Below, piece by piece: positions 52,784-62,001 of a stretch of 64,000 bases of DNA (positions are counted from its first letter, which is position 1; each line of letters starts with the position of its first letter). The notes under the pieces are model-generated. The model was not told where the DNA came from and did no database searches. It was given only the letters and a program-made list of their open reading frames with translations. The position numbers and the translations under genes are program-made. Source of the DNA: Planctomycetota bacterium. Its GTDB lineage: Bacteria > Planctomycetota > UBA1135 > GCA-002686595. Location: contig CANKOY010000006.1 in NCBI GenBank assembly GCA_947484275.1, positions 28,432-92,431 of the forward strand, written 5' to 3'.

Positions 52784-53035
52784 GGGCTGCTCGAGCAACA
52801 CGGCATCGTGTGCAGCATGAGCCGCAAGGGCAACTGCTATGACAACGCCGTCAAGGAAAGCTTCTTCCACACGCTGAAAACCGAACTCTGCGATCACGAG
52901 CACTACAAGACGCGCGCTGAAGCCAGGGCGAGCGTCTTCGAATTCATCGAGGTCTTCTACAACCGTCAGCAGATGCACTCGACGCTCGGCTATCTCTCGC
53001 CCAGCGAGTTCGAGGCACAGCGCATCGTCGTCTGA
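52784..53035 (+). pseudogene. IS3-family transposase OrfB, C-terminal fragment
   Basis: The segment encodes GLLEQHGIVCSMSRKGNCY, then DNAVKESFFHTLKTEL and a C-terminal FIEVFYNRQQMHSTLGYLSP ending at TGA 53035. This is the last part of an IS3-type DDE integrase, with the catalytic Glu (AVKES). A stop at 52781-52783 precedes the homology in frame, and the upstream catalytic Asp residues are missing, so it cannot be active. Orientation is plus; the element's right end appears at 53287-53311. Confidence 0.88.
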
Positions 53036-53362
53036 TCAACCCGCGAGCGCGCGATCGGCGGCGGCGAAGAGAACGCGTCGAAAACATTCTCCACAGGTTT
53101 TCAGTCTCCTCTCCCTGGACCCTCACCTCCCGCTGGCTCCGCCCCCGGAACGCCGCGCTGCGCCTAAGCCAGCTCCGCGCTGGCTACGCGCGGCTCCCCC
53201 ATGGGGAAGGGAAACCCTTCCCCATACCCCTTCCCCTTGACGGTTCGGCGAGTCTCAACGTCTCCTGCCGCTGTTACCAAACCCCGTGTCCACTGAACCG
53301 GGGGAGGTCCAGAGCTCACGCGAGAGCTTGCGCATCGACTTCAGGTTGTCGTCACTGGTTGC
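53036..53362. other. non-coding tail of the IS3 remnant
   Basis: 327 bp without a gene. It has two strong inverted repeats, CCAGCTCCGCGCTGG (53169-53183) and an 11-bp perfect stem ATGGGGAAGGG/CCCTTCCCCAT around AAA (53201-53225), then the candidate IS end at 53287-53311. The hairpins may be cargo or host sequence fused to the element. Confidence 0.5.
53287..53311. repeat. candidate IS3-type right terminal repeat
   Basis: TGTCCACTGAACCGGGGG followed by AGGTCCA resembles the terminal repeat seen at 55779-55805. Both read ...GGGGG.AGGTCC toward higher coordinates and look like IS3 ends, matching an outer right end here. Confidence 0.5.
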
Positions 53363-53518
53363 CTATTCAACTTCGACGAACTCGAAGTACGCAGCCGTGC
53401 CCTTGCCTCGCTTCTTCAGCTTGCCCTTCAAGTTGGTGTGAAGGTGGATTGTTTTGCCGTTGAGCTCCGCGAAGAGGGGGTGCGGGTTGAGAGGAAACGC
53501 TGCAAATCTTCGCGTCAC
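53363..53518 (-). CDS. possible small protein of unknown function
   Basis: 51 codons from a GTG at 53518 to TAG at 53363, encoding a basic peptide with LNGKTIHLHTNLKGKLKKRG and the closing GTAAYFEFVEVE. The beta-rich, non-shadow-like composition suggests real coding sequence, possibly the tail of a longer gene cut by the island junction. It lies 38 bp beyond the phosphotransferase stop. Nothing else supports it. Confidence 0.35.
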   Translation of the reverse strand: MTRRFAAFPLNPHPLFAELNGKTIHLHTNLKGKLKKRGKGTAAYFEFVEVE

Positions 53519-53556
53519 GTCGGCGGATTGTGTTTTCGGGAGGCACAGACGGATCC

Positions 53557-55503
53557 TCAGCGGTAGAGCTTCCGCTCGTACAAGTCTTCGGTGACGTGCA
53601 GCAACGCCAGCCCATCGAGCTCGAGCTCGGGATCGTGAGGCGCGGGACGCAAGTGACCGTCCACAACGTCAAAGGTGTCCACAGGCAGATCAGCCCGCAG
53701 GACCGCGACCTGGCTGCCGCGGCGAAATCCATACGTGTCGTTGAATTGCATCATCACGAACGGCCGGCGCTCCGCACGGAAGATCGAGTTGCCGAGGATC
53801 GGGTATCGCAGCTCGAGCCCCAGCTCGCCCAAAGCCGTGGCGAGGAGGTCGGGCTGTGATGTCACACCCGCGTGCCTTCTTGGTTCGATGCCCGGACCCA
53901 GGATCAATCCAGGAATGTGGAAGCCGTGGGCCGGGATGACGTCGTCGCCAACGACGCGAACATTGTGGTCCGCGACGATCACGAAAACAGTGTTCGCGAA
54001 GTACGGCTCGGCGCGAGCCGCGTCGAAGAACTGCCCCAAGGCGAAGTCGGCGTACTTGATTGCGTTCTCGACCGAGGCGCGACCGACGCCCGCTGCCCAG
54101 TCGATGCGTCCTTCGGGCAACTCGAAGGGAGTGTGATTCGACGACGTAAACACGACGGAGGCGAAAGGACGGCCCTGCGCATGTTGCTCGCGGAAAAGCT
54201 GGTTGGCTCGGTTGAGCAGATCCTCGTCGCTGACACCCCATGTGCTGCGGAACTTCGGCTTGTCGTAGTCGCGCTCCTCGATCACGCGATCGAAACCATT
54301 GCCGAGGTACCAGCCGCGCATGTTGTCGAAACGCGCTTCGCCACCGTAGATAAAGCTCGTCTGATAACCGCGCGGCTCGAGCAATGAAGCGATAGTGAAA
54401 AAATCAGACTGCGACTTGGGACGTTTGAGTACACCGTCCCCGAGCAGCGGTTGGAATCCCGAACTGAGCGCCGCCAAGCCGCGGATGCTGCGCGTTCCAT
54501 TGGCATAGAGCTCCAGGAACGTCAGCCCCTCGTTTGCCAGGCGGTCGATGCACGGCGTCAGGCCGCGCCTGTCGCCGAGGTGGCCGACGAATTGCGCGCC
54601 CATGCTTTCTTGGATCACAATAACGAGGTTGCGCGGCGCCGTCACCGGCACGCGGGGGGCCACCGTGCGCAAGAACGGATGCTCTTCGTCGCTAGCGGTG
54701 AGGAGCATCGCATCCACGCGCCGGTAGGCGTCGGCGATCGAGATCGATCCGTACTGGCGCGCCAAACGCTGGCCGTCATTGCGCCCGCGGTACGCCTCGT
54801 AGGCGACGCTGAAGAGCGAGCTCTTCGCGATCTCCCCTGCCACGCGATTGTTCGAATACGCCGCGTCGGACAAGTTCGCGGGCCGATGGCCGAACGACGA
54901 GCGGATGCCGAGGAACACAACGCACGCCAAGGGCAAGAGCCAACGCGCGCGGCTCGTCCACGGCCTCGCGAGCAGAGGCTCCAAGTTGGCGAACACGCGA
55001 CGACGTTTGAACAGCACGACGATCGTCAGTATGGCCACGAACTGCAGCGCTAGGCCGAGCCGTTGTTCGCTCCACAGCATCGACGCCACTTCGCGCGGAT
55101 ACTCGAGGTACGCCACGAAAAGGAAGTTCGGGCGCACGTCGTACTCGGCAAAAAACGGAAACGTCGCGATTTCGAGGAAGACTAAGACAAGGAGCGCGAG
55201 CAGAACGTAAGCGCGCGAGCCGCCGGAGGCGACGCGAGCCCACGCGCTCGGGACGAGGCAGAGCACGAGCAACGGCACGATCAGCAAGTAGCTGATCGTG
55301 ATCGTGTCCATACGCAAGCCGTATACGAAGGCGAGCAGCCGTTCGTGCACCGGGATGTCTTCGAGGCGTCCGTGCAGCCAACAGAAGAGCGCCAGCCTTC
55401 CCAGAGTCGTGACCGACACTGCGAGCAGGTACACGTGCAACAAGGCGCGCGGCACGCTGGCGGTCGGCGTATGGGAGGGAGCTTCGATTGGCACTGGATT
55501 CAT
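53557..55503 (-). CDS. LTA-synthase-like sulfatase-fold phosphotransferase with N-terminal membrane domain
   Basis: 648 residues from the ATG at 55503; the frame runs on upstream but only into transposase and junction sequence. About five N-terminal membrane helices (about 20-215) precede a sulfatase/alkaline-phosphatase-type domain with LVIVIQESMGAQFVG, NGTRSIRGLAALSSGF (Thr nucleophile region) and VADHNVRV. This is the plan of lipoteichoic acid synthase/MdoB-type phosphoglycerol or phosphoethanolamine transferases, acting outside the membrane. Two opposed IS3 remnants bracket it, suggesting transfer. Confidence 0.88.
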   Translation of the reverse strand: MNPVPIEAPSHTPTASVPRALLHVYLLAVSVTTLGRLALFCWLHGRLEDIPVHERLLAFVYGLRMDTITISYLLIVPLLVLCLVPSAWARVASGGSRAYVLLALLVLVFLEIATFPFFAEYDVRPNFLFVAYLEYPREVASMLWSEQRLGLALQFVAILTIVVLFKRRRVFANLEPLLARPWTSRARWLLPLACVVFLGIRSSFGHRPANLSDAAYSNNRVAGEIAKSSLFSVAYEAYRGRNDGQRLARQYGSISIADAYRRVDAMLLTASDEEHPFLRTVAPRVPVTAPRNLVIVIQESMGAQFVGHLGDRRGLTPCIDRLANEGLTFLELYANGTRSIRGLAALSSGFQPLLGDGVLKRPKSQSDFFTIASLLEPRGYQTSFIYGGEARFDNMRGWYLGNGFDRVIEERDYDKPKFRSTWGVSDEDLLNRANQLFREQHAQGRPFASVVFTSSNHTPFELPEGRIDWAAGVGRASVENAIKYADFALGQFFDAARAEPYFANTVFVIVADHNVRVVGDDVIPAHGFHIPGLILGPGIEPRRHAGVTSQPDLLATALGELGLELRYPILGNSIFRAERRPFVMMQFNDTYGFRRGSQVAVLRADLPVDTFDVVDGHLRPAPHDPELELDGLALLHVTEDLYERKLYR

Positions 55504-55663
55504 AGTAACCGTTGCGCCACGATCGACCGCCCTGGAACGACACTGCCGCGCCGTTTCGCGAACCCGGAGGACGCCGAGGCCCAGACGCTCGCGGCGCGCG
55601 ACTTCCATCGGCATTGCTTCGGTGCTTCGCCGCGTGGCATGTGGCCGGCGAATGGCGCGGTGA

Positions 55664-55738
55664 GCCAATCGGGACCCCGGCCTCGGCCTTGGTCAGGCAG
55701 TAGGCAACCTGCTCGGACGTGAACTTCGACTTGCGCAT
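55664..55738 (-). pseudogene. IS3-family OrfA, N-terminal fragment
   Basis: From the ATG at 55738 the minus strand reads MRKSKFTSEQVAYCLTKAEA, then GVPIG, the start of IS3-type OrfA helix-turn-helix transposases. After about 25 codons similarity ends and the frame reads into unrelated sequence, so the gene is truncated. Opposite in orientation to the OrfB fragment at 52784-53035, therefore from a different element copy. Confidence 0.85.
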
Positions 55739-55778
55739 TGGATTCTCCTTCGAATTGTGAGAATCCGACGCCTCGCTA

Positions 55779-55805
55779 TGGACCAGTTCTTGGGGGGAAG
55801 GTCCG
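55779..55805. repeat. candidate IS3-type left terminal repeat
   Basis: TGGACCAGTTCTTGGGGGG followed by AAGGTCCG lies 41 bp outside the OrfA ATG, where an IS3 left end belongs. It resembles 53287-53311. The insertion endpoint is 43 bp from the hscA stop at 55848. Confidence 0.55.
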
Positions 55806-55847
55806 CCTCGCGACGAGATTTTTTCAACGGGTTGCTAGAGGACCGGG

Positions 55848-57716
55848 CTAGACCTCGTCCAGTCGCTTTCCCGTCAGGGCGCGCTTCGCGACGTTGTCCA
55901 TCATGACCGCCGCCAGGGGCAGGGTGGCGCGCTCGAAAACGTCGCGGGCTTTTTGCAGCGCCGTGACGTCGGACAGTTCCAGCGCCGCGCGCACCGAGGC
56001 CATGGAGTCATCCAGGTCGCGCACTGTTTCCTTGTCGAGTGCGCTCTTGTACTCGCGCAGGCCATGTTCGGTGGCGCGCAGCATCGTGCCGACCTCGACC
56101 TTTAAGTTCGAGAGGCGTGAGGCGTCAAAGTCGGCGCGCGCGTGGACATAGGATTCCTTGAGCATTCCTTCGACTTCGCCGTCGGTGAGCCCGTTCATCG
56201 GCGTGACTTCGATGCGCGCCGTGGCGCCCGTGATCTCTTCCTTGGCGCTGACGGTCAAGAGCCCGTTCGCGTCGATGTGGAACTTCACTGCAACGCGGGC
56301 CATGCCCGCGGGCAGCGGCGGAATTCCGCTCAGTTTGAAGCGCCCGAGCGTGCGGCAGTCGCGAGCGAGTTCGCGCTCGCCCTGCACCACGTGGAAATCG
56401 ATTCCAGTTTGATTGTCTGCGTAGGTGGTGAAGCCCTCGGTGGCCGAACAGGGAATCGTCGAATTGCGCAGGATCACTTTGGCCACGGCGCCTCCGAGCG
56501 TCTCCATGCCGAGCGAAAGCGGCGTGACATCCATCAGCAGGATGTCGCGCGTGCCGCCGGTCAAAACGTGGGCTTGGACGGCGGCGCCGAGCGCGACGAC
56601 TTCATCAGGGTTCAACTCGGTGTGCGGCTTGCGGCCAAAAAACTCTTCGACGCGCCGGCGCACGAGCGGAATGCGGGTCGCGCCTCCAACCAGCACGACT
56701 TCGTCGATGGCCGTGAGCTCGAGCTTGGCGTCCGCCAGGGCCTTGCGACAGGCGTCGATCGCGCGCTCGATCACGGGCGCGGCCAACTGCTCGAACTCTT
56801 CGCGCGTAAAACGCCGCCGCCAATGCAGCGCGGCCTCAGGCAAATGCACGTGCATGCCGGCCTCCGGGGCCGTCGAGAGTTCGATCTTGCACTTTTCGGC
56901 CGCGAGCCGCAGCAATTGCTGGAAGCCGCGGTCCCGCAGCGTCGTCGCCGGAATCGTGCGCGACAGATCTTCCATGGCGGCCTGCACCAGCAGGTGATCG
57001 AGGTCGTCTCCGCCGAGGTGTGTGTCGCCGTGAGTGGAGAGCACGCGGAACACGCCTTCCTCGATCGATAGCAACGAAACGTCAAACGTCCCGCCGCCGA
57101 GATCGAACACGGCCACAGTGCCCTGCTTCTTCTGGTCGAGCCCGTAGGCCAGGCTCGCGGCCGTGGGTTCGTTGACGATGCGCAGCACGTCTAGGCCCGC
57201 AAGCCGCGCGGCGTCGCGGGTCGCACTGCGCTGGGCGTCGTCGAAGTACGCCGGCACCGTGATCACGACCTTGGTGGTCTCGTGGCCTCCGAGCGTGCGA
57301 CAGGCGATGTCGTGGACCTTGAGCAGGATCAGGGCCGAGAGCTCCTGGGGCGTGTACTTCTTCCCGCGCATCTCAAACTCGATCACGCCGTTGGGATTCT
57401 CGCCCAGTGGGCAGGGCACGCTCTTCGCATCTTGGGCGACGTCCTTCAGTCCGCGGCCCATGAAGCGCTTGATGCTGAACAGCGCGTGCTCGGGGTCGAT
57501 CAGGGCGCGGTCGCGTGCTTCGCGGCCTACGACGATGCTGCCGTCGTCGCCGAAGTAGATTGCGCTGGGCACGTAGCCGTTGCCGCCCTCGGGATGCAGC
57601 ACGATCGGGCGGCCGTCCTTCCACAGGGCGCCCAGTGAATTCGTCGTGCCGAGATCGATGCCGATCGCCGCCTGGCGCGCCGTGTTGTTGAGAACAGTGA
57701 GTTCGATGAAGCCCAT
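55848..57716 (-). CDS. hscA: Fe-S assembly chaperone HscA (Hsp70 family)
   Basis: 622 residues from the ATG at 57716. Hsp70 signatures [10 protein letters not shown] (18-27), [14 protein letters not shown] and [13 protein letters not shown] define the ATPase domain, and the substrate domain begins at about 385 with [17 protein letters not shown]. The length is near E. coli HscA (616) and shorter than DnaK. It works with HscB to release clusters from IscU. Last gene of the isc operon, which ends 43 bp before the IS3 remnant. The C-terminal lid ends [12 protein letters not shown]. Confidence 0.93.
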   Translation of the reverse strand: MGFIELTVLNNTARQAAIGIDLGTTNSLGALWKDGRPIVLHPEGGNGYVPSAIYFGDDGSIVVGREARDRALIDPEHALFSIKRFMGRGLKDVAQDAKSVPCPLGENPNGVIEFEMRGKKYTPQELSALILLKVHDIACRTLGGHETTKVVITVPAYFDDAQRSATRDAARLAGLDVLRIVNEPTAASLAYGLDQKKQGTVAVFDLGGGTFDVSLLSIEEGVFRVLSTHGDTHLGGDDLDHLLVQAAMEDLSRTIPATTLRDRGFQQLLRLAAEKCKIELSTAPEAGMHVHLPEAALHWRRRFTREEFEQLAAPVIERAIDACRKALADAKLELTAIDEVVLVGGATRIPLVRRRVEEFFGRKPHTELNPDEVVALGAAVQAHVLTGGTRDILLMDVTPLSLGMETLGGAVAKVILRNSTIPCSATEGFTTYADNQTGIDFHVVQGERELARDCRTLGRFKLSGIPPLPAGMARVAVKFHIDANGLLTVSAKEEITGATARIEVTPMNGLTDGEVEGMLKESYVHARADFDASRLSNLKVEVGTMLRATEHGLREYKSALDKETVRDLDDSMASVRAALELSDVTALQKARDVFERATLPLAAVMMDNVAKRALTGKRLDEV

Positions 57717-57720
57717 GGGA

Positions 57721-58401
57721 TTACTGCGAAAGGGCCTGAGTCACGCGCAGGGCGGCGATCTCGGCCAGAGTTTTGTCGAGGTAGCGCGCGGCGTTCAGTT
57801 CCTTGCGCAGGGCTGCCAAGGGCGCGCTCTTCTCTGCGGGGAGCGGAGCGAGTTGTCGAGCGATTCCTTCGAACAGCGCACGTCGCCGCGATTCCAATTC
57901 GCCCGCGAGTCGCTCGATGGTGGCGCGCTCTGGCGATCCGACGGGCGCGGCGCGCGCTGCTTCCAGCGCTTCGTTCCACTCCAGGACCTCCATCAGGAAA
58001 GCCTGGGGCATGGCGCGCTCGCTGGATTCGTCCGGGCCGCCGAGGTGGCGCACGATCCAGTCCGCGCGCGACGCGTCGTTGGCGAGGATTTCATGGGCGC
58101 GGTTGAGCGCGGCGCTTAGCTGTTCCGCCAGGCGGCGCGCCTCGTCGCCCTGGGTGGCGAAAAAATCGGGATGCACCAGGCGCGAGAAGCGCAGCAGTCG
58201 CCGACGCAGTGCTTCCTTGTCGAGCGCGTAGGCGGTTTCGAGGCCAAAGACCTCGAACGGACTCGCCGCACGAGCGAACTCAGCGGCGGCCATCGACCCA
58301 CAGGCGCCACAGGCCAAGGGAGTTTCCAACGTCGCCTGGCAGCGCGGACAGACCTTCACGCTACTGCCGCAGAGACCGGGAGTTTGCGCGAGACGTGGCA
58401 C
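57721..58401 (-). CDS. hscB: Fe-S co-chaperone HscB (J-domain)
   Basis: 226 residues from a GTG at 58401; GTG at 58359 is equally possible. Residues 18-36 hold a CPRC...CGACG metal-type knuckle, then a J-domain (about 48-115) with the HPD tripeptide in [11 protein letters not shown], and a C-terminal HSCB helical domain (130-220). It delivers IscU to HscA and stimulates ATP hydrolysis. The N-terminal four-Cys knuckle is like eukaryotic HSC20; E. coli HscB lacks it. It is 4 bp upstream of hscA. Confidence 0.9.
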   Translation of the reverse strand: MPRLAQTPGLCGSSVKVCPRCQATLETPLACGACGSMAAAEFARAASPFEVFGLETAYALDKEALRRRLLRFSRLVHPDFFATQGDEARRLAEQLSAALNRAHEILANDASRADWIVRHLGGPDESSERAMPQAFLMEVLEWNEALEAARAAPVGSPERATIERLAGELESRRRALFEGIARQLAPLPAEKSAPLAALRKELNAARYLDKTLAEIAALRVTQALSQ

Positions 58402-58442
58402 CGAGGCCGATGGAACTGCGCGGAGTGTGCCGCCGCGATTCC

Positions 58443-58769
58443 CTAGACACTGAACGACTCGCCGCAGCCGCAGGTCTTGGAGGCGTTGGGATTGCCGAAC
58501 TTGAAGCCGCGGCCCATCAGCGTGTCCTCGAAGTCCACTTCCGTGCCGCTCAGGTACAGGAAGCTCTTGGGATCGCAGACGATGCGCACGCCTTCGATCT
58601 CTTCGAGTTGGTCCGTTTCAACGACTTGGTCGTCGAAGCCCAGGGTGTAGGAAAAACCCGAGCATCCGCCGCCTTTGACGCCCACGCGCAGGGCGGTGGC
58701 TTCAGGCAGGTTTTGCTCGGTGATGATGCGCTTGACTTCCTTGCGCGCGCGTTCCGTGATACCGATCAT
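58443..58769 (-). CDS. iscA: A-type iron-sulfur carrier IscA
   Basis: 108 residues, ATG at 58769. A-type carriers use three Cys; here they are C36 (GGGCSGFSY) and the pair in TCGCGESF near the C-terminus. It receives clusters from IscU and passes them to apo-proteins. Lies 9 bp after iscU and 41 bp before hscB, in the order usual for isc operons. Confidence 0.93.
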   Translation of the reverse strand: MIGITERARKEVKRIITEQNLPEATALRVGVKGGGCSGFSYTLGFDDQVVETDQLEEIEGVRIVCDPKSFLYLSGTEVDFEDTLMGRGFKFGNPNASKTCGCGESFSV

Positions 58770-58778
58770 GATTCGTAC

Positions 58779-59159
58779 CTAGCTCTGTTGCTTTGACTTG
58801 TAGTCCGCGATCGCCGATTTGATTGCGTCTTCCGCGAGCACGCTGCAGTGGATTTTCACCGGCGGCAGCGAGAGTTCCTCGACGATTTGCGTGTTGGAAA
58901 TTTTCAGCGCCTCGTCGATGGTCTTGCCCTTGATCCACTCGGTGGCGAGCGACGAGCTGGCGATCGCCGAGCCGCAGCCGAAGGTCTTGAACTTGGCGTC
59001 CACGATGCGGTCGCCCTCGACTTCGATCTGAAGTTTCATGACGTCGCCGCACTCCGGCGCTCCGACGACGCCCGTGCCGACGCTGGACGCGGACTTGTCG
59101 AGCGATCCGACGTTGCGCGGGTTGTTGTAGTGATCCAGGACTTTGTTGCTGTAGGCCAT
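58779..59159 (-). CDS. iscU: Fe-S scaffold IscU
   Basis: 126 residues from the ATG at 59159. The start MAYSNKVLDHYNNPRNVG is nearly invariant in IscU, and the three scaffold Cys are present in ECGD, FGCGSAIASSS and IHCSVLAEDAI. Contains the LPPVKIHC motif that HscA recognises (LPPVK). Assembles the 2Fe-2S cluster with sulfur from IscS, which is encoded 28 bp upstream. Confidence 0.96.
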   Translation of the reverse strand: MAYSNKVLDHYNNPRNVGSLDKSASSVGTGVVGAPECGDVMKLQIEVEGDRIVDAKFKTFGCGSAIASSSLATEWIKGKTIDEALKISNTQIVEELSLPPVKIHCSVLAEDAIKSAIADYKSKQQS

Positions 59160-59187
59160 GACGATGAGTTGTGTTGCTTCTGAAGGC

Positions 59188-60405
59188 TCAGTGGGCGGCT
59201 TGCCACTTGACGGTCGAGAGGTCCACGCCCTCCTTGACCATTTCGTATAGCGGAGAGAGTTCGCGCAGACGGCGCACGTTTTCGACGACTTCGCTGGCGG
59301 CGAATTCGATGTCCTCGCGCGTGGTGAAGCGTCCGATCCCGAAACGGATCGAGCTGTGGGCGAGCTCGTCGCCGATGGCCATGGCCCGCAGCACGTGGCT
59401 GGGCTCGAGGCTGGCGGATGTGCACGCTGAGCCGGAAGAAACCGCCAACATGTGGATGCCCATGATCAGGGACTCGCCCTCGACGTAGGGAAACGACAGG
59501 TTGAGGCAGTTCGGCAGGCGATGTTCGCGGTTGCCATTGAGGAACACGTAGTCGAGTTCCTTGGTGATCAATTGCTCGAGCAAGTCGCGCAACTCGGACG
59601 AGCGCACGGCTTCCGCGGACAGCTCCGTGCGCGCCAATTCGCAGGCCTTGCCCAGGCCAACGATCCCCGGCACGTTGAGCGTGCCCGAGCGCATACCGCG
59701 CTCGTGGCCGCCGCCGTCCATCTGCGCCACGAGGCGCACGCGCGGATTCTTGCGACGGACGTACAGGCAGCCGACGCCCTTGGGGCCGTAAATCTTGTGA
59801 CCCGAGAGGCACAGCAGGTCGACGTGATCGGCCTCAACGTTCACGGGCACTTTGCCCACGGCCTGGGTCGCGTCGGTGAAGAACAGCACACCCTTGGCGT
59901 GGCACAGCTCGCCGATTTCGCGCACCGGATTGAGCGTGCCGACTTCGTTGTTGGCCCACATCAAGGCCACCAGGACCGTGTCGGGGCGCAGGGCCGCGGC
60001 CACCTGCTCGACGCCGACGCGTCCGGTCTTGTCGGGGGCGAGGTAGGTGACTTCCGCGCCGGACTGCTCGAGGTGCTTGCAGGTGTCGAGCACCGCCTTG
60101 TGCTCGGCGCTGCTGGTGATCACATGCTTGCCCTTCTCGGCGTACATCTCGACCACGCCCTTGAGCGCGAGGTTGATCGCCTCGGTGGAGCCCGACGTGA
60201 AGACGATTTCCTTGGACGACGCGCCGATCAGTTCGGCGATCTGGCCGCGCGCCTCTTCGACAGCTTTTTCCGCTGTCCAACCGAAGGAATGGCTGCGGCT
60301 GGCGGCGTTGCCGAAAGACTGCGTGAAGTACGGCAGCATCGTTTCCACCACGCGCGGATCGCATGGGGTCGTAGCCTGGTAATCGAGATAGATCGGGGCT
60401 TTCAT
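59188..60405 (-). CDS. iscS: cysteine desulfurase IscS
   Basis: 405 residues from the ATG at 60405. Opens [18 protein letters not shown]-binding Lys in [10 protein letters not shown] (near residue 207) and the sulfur-carrying Cys in [17 protein letters not shown], with the extended class I NifS/IscS C-terminus. It removes sulfur from cysteine as a persulfide for IscU and other acceptors. Located 16 bp after iscR. Confidence 0.96.
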   Translation of the reverse strand: MKAPIYLDYQATTPCDPRVVETMLPYFTQSFGNAASRSHSFGWTAEKAVEEARGQIAELIGASSKEIVFTSGSTEAINLALKGVVEMYAEKGKHVITSSAEHKAVLDTCKHLEQSGAEVTYLAPDKTGRVGVEQVAAALRPDTVLVALMWANNEVGTLNPVREIGELCHAKGVLFFTDATQAVGKVPVNVEADHVDLLCLSGHKIYGPKGVGCLYVRRKNPRVRLVAQMDGGGHERGMRSGTLNVPGIVGLGKACELARTELSAEAVRSSELRDLLEQLITKELDYVFLNGNREHRLPNCLNLSFPYVEGESLIMGIHMLAVSSGSACTSASLEPSHVLRAMAIGDELAHSSIRFGIGRFTTREDIEFAASEVVENVRRLRELSPLYEMVKEGVDLSTVKWQAAH

Positions 60406-60421
60406 GGACGTTGACGGTGGC

Positions 60422-60901
60422 TCAGTGGGGGGCGCCCGTGGCGAGACTCTCGCGCAGGCGTTGGATGACTTCGGTCCGGCCGGCGCGCGGATCGGGGACG
60501 AGCGAGCGCAGTGAAGTGGCCTCGAACAGGCGCCAAATGTTTTCGCGGACGCGCTCGATCGGTGAACGGATCGGACACACGGGATGCACTTCGCACCCGC
60601 CGTCGCGCGACAAAGCCAGGGCGTCGCAGTTGGTCAAGGTCGGCACGCCTTCGATGGCGCCGATGATCGCGCCCAGTGTCAGGCGCTCGGCCGGCGCGGC
60701 CAGGGAATAGCCACCTTGGGCGCCCCGGTGCGAAACCACCAATCCTGCGTGGGACAGGTCCTTCAACACCTCGGCCAGAAGCCGCTTCGGCAGCGGGTAG
60801 CGCTCGCACAGTTCGCGCACGCTGGTGACCTCGCCCTCCCGGTCCACCATGTGGACCAGGGCGATCAAGGCGTATTCGGTTCGTTTGGTGAACTGGAGCA
60901 T
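60422..60901 (-). CDS. iscR: Rrf2-family regulator IscR
   Basis: 159 residues from the ATG at 60901; the longer open frame upstream crosses the operator and is rejected. An N-terminal winged helix ([13 protein letters not shown]) is followed by Cys at C-x10-C-x5-C ([13 protein letters not shown]...VHPVC), the Fe-S binding segment. The first gap is longer than the C-x5-C-x5-C of E. coli IscR and nearer to that of NsrR/RirA proteins. It should sense cluster status and repress the isc operon. A perfect inverted repeat lies 22 bp upstream of the start. Confidence 0.9.
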   Translation of the reverse strand: MLQFTKRTEYALIALVHMVDREGEVTSVRELCERYPLPKRLLAEVLKDLSHAGLVVSHRGAQGGYSLAAPAERLTLGAIIGAIEGVPTLTNCDALALSRDGGCEVHPVCPIRSPIERVRENIWRLFEATSLRSLVPDPRAGRTEVIQRLRESLATGAPH

Positions 60902-60922
60902 CGGGTGAGAGGCAGCGGCGCA

Positions 60923-60947
60923 ATATAGCACTGAAATGGTGCTATAT
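60923..60947 (-). promoter_or_regulatory. IscR/Rrf2 operator upstream of iscR
   Basis: ATATAGCAC (60923-60931) and GTGCTATAT (60939-60947) are a perfect 9-bp inverted repeat with a 7-bp spacer. On the minus strand the repeat overlaps TATATT, a likely -10 box ending about 20 bp before the iscR start. AT-rich in a GC-rich region, it fits autorepression by the Rrf2 protein. Confidence 0.75.
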
Positions 60948-61184
60948 GGCGATCCGAGTCGGTCCCCAGTGGAACCTTGATTGCAGCCTGGGGCTCCGGA
61001 TCGCCATTCTCGGCCCCCCCAGGGCTGTCTCCTCGGCCATCCGGGGCTGGATCCTGAGCCAGAATGAAATCTGACGCGAGCCAGAGATTTTCGCTCGCCG
61101 GCAATGTGGAGGGGCCCCGGCGACGCCCGCCCCTGGGATGAGATCCAGCTCAAGAACCGCGCTCCAAGGGTCGATCCGAAGCCC

Positions 61185-61445
61185 ATGCCCTCCACCCGAT
61201 TTCCGGTGTGCATTACCTGCGGCCTCGACACGGGCCCCGACCGCCCCATTAACCGCCTGCAGGACGGGCGCGTCTGCCCGAACTGTGCCGAGCGCCTGCT
61301 CGATCAGCTTCCGCCGCCCTTTCCGGGCTTCGGGCACTTGGTGGAGCCTAACCCGCGCTCGGGCAAGTCGACTGCGAGGCCGACCGCGGCAGTGGCCCGA
61401 CAGGCCAAGCTCACGCGGCGCGGTGGCAAGCAAAGTCGCAACTAG
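61185..61445 (+). CDS. small zinc-ribbon protein
   Basis: 86 residues; the ATG at 61185 begins right before PVCITCGLDTGPDRP. Two CxxC pairs (CITC and CPNC) about 20 residues apart make a zinc ribbon. The C-terminal half is basic and Ser/Thr/Ala-rich and probably unstructured. No specific function can be given. It is divergent from iscR, with 283 bp between starts. Confidence 0.6.
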   Translation: MPSTRFPVCITCGLDTGPDRPINRLQDGRVCPNCAERLLDQLPPPFPGFGHLVEPNPRSGKSTARPTAAVARQAKLTRRGGKQSRN

Positions 61446-61516
61446 ACGGCCCCTGAGCCAAAGTCCCCGCTGACTACTGCGAGGGGACCACGGCGAATGG
61501 GCCCCGGCCGCGGCTC

Positions 61517-61924
61517 CTATTCCCCCAGATCCCGGCGAACGGACTCGGGCATCATGCAGGGCTTGCGCTCTGTCGTACGCAGGTCGATGCAGGCCAGCTC
61601 GGTCTCGCCCTCGCAGAGCAGCGTGCCGTCGGTGGCGCGGGTGATCCGGTAGACGAAGTTCACCGACGCCCCGCGGACGCGATCGACACGCGTGTGCACT
61701 AGCAATTCCTCGTCATAGAGGGCGGGGGCCCGAAAGCGCATAGCGGCCCGGCGCACGGCAAGCCCGTACCCGCTGCGCTCCAGTTCGGCGTAGGAGCAGC
61801 CACGGGAGTGCATGAGCCGCGTGCGGCCTTCCTCCATATAAGCGAGGTAGTTGGCGTGGTAGACCACGCCCATCTGATCGGTCTCGCCGTAGCGGACCCG
61901 TAGGCGGTGTTCGTGCTCGATCAT
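61517..61924 (-). CDS. YbgC-type acyl-CoA thioesterase
   Basis: 135 residues from the ATG at 61924. The hot-dog fold motif RVRYGETDQMGVVYHANYL (10-28) contains the catalytic Asp of 4-hydroxybenzoyl-CoA thioesterase-type enzymes. The rest (ALYDEELLVHTRVDRV, ETELACIDL) fits YbgC/FcbC. Acts on short acyl-CoA or acyl-ACP; some members associate with the Tol-Pal system, but no tol genes are near. Divergent from the next gene by 77 bp. Confidence 0.9.
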   Translation of the reverse strand: MIEHEHRLRVRYGETDQMGVVYHANYLAYMEEGRTRLMHSRGCSYAELERSGYGLAVRRAAMRFRAPALYDEELLVHTRVDRVRGASVNFVYRITRATDGTLLCEGETELACIDLRTTERKPCMMPESVRRDLGE

Positions 61925-62001
61925 GGGGCCGGTGGCGTGGCTTTCATTTCGACAGGCCACCGACGCGCGTCGGGGCCGACGGAACGTATCATCTCCGCGC
62001 C

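Noticed and set aside
53201..53225. Rho-independent terminator from the 11-bp stem ATGGGGAAGGG
   Set aside because: There is no T-tract and no gene ending just before it on either strand; it is described only as a hairpin in the IS-derived tail.
53240..55800. A single intact IS3 composite transposon
   Set aside because: The OrfB and OrfA pieces are on opposite strands and each is truncated, so they belong to two separate decayed copies, not to one working element.
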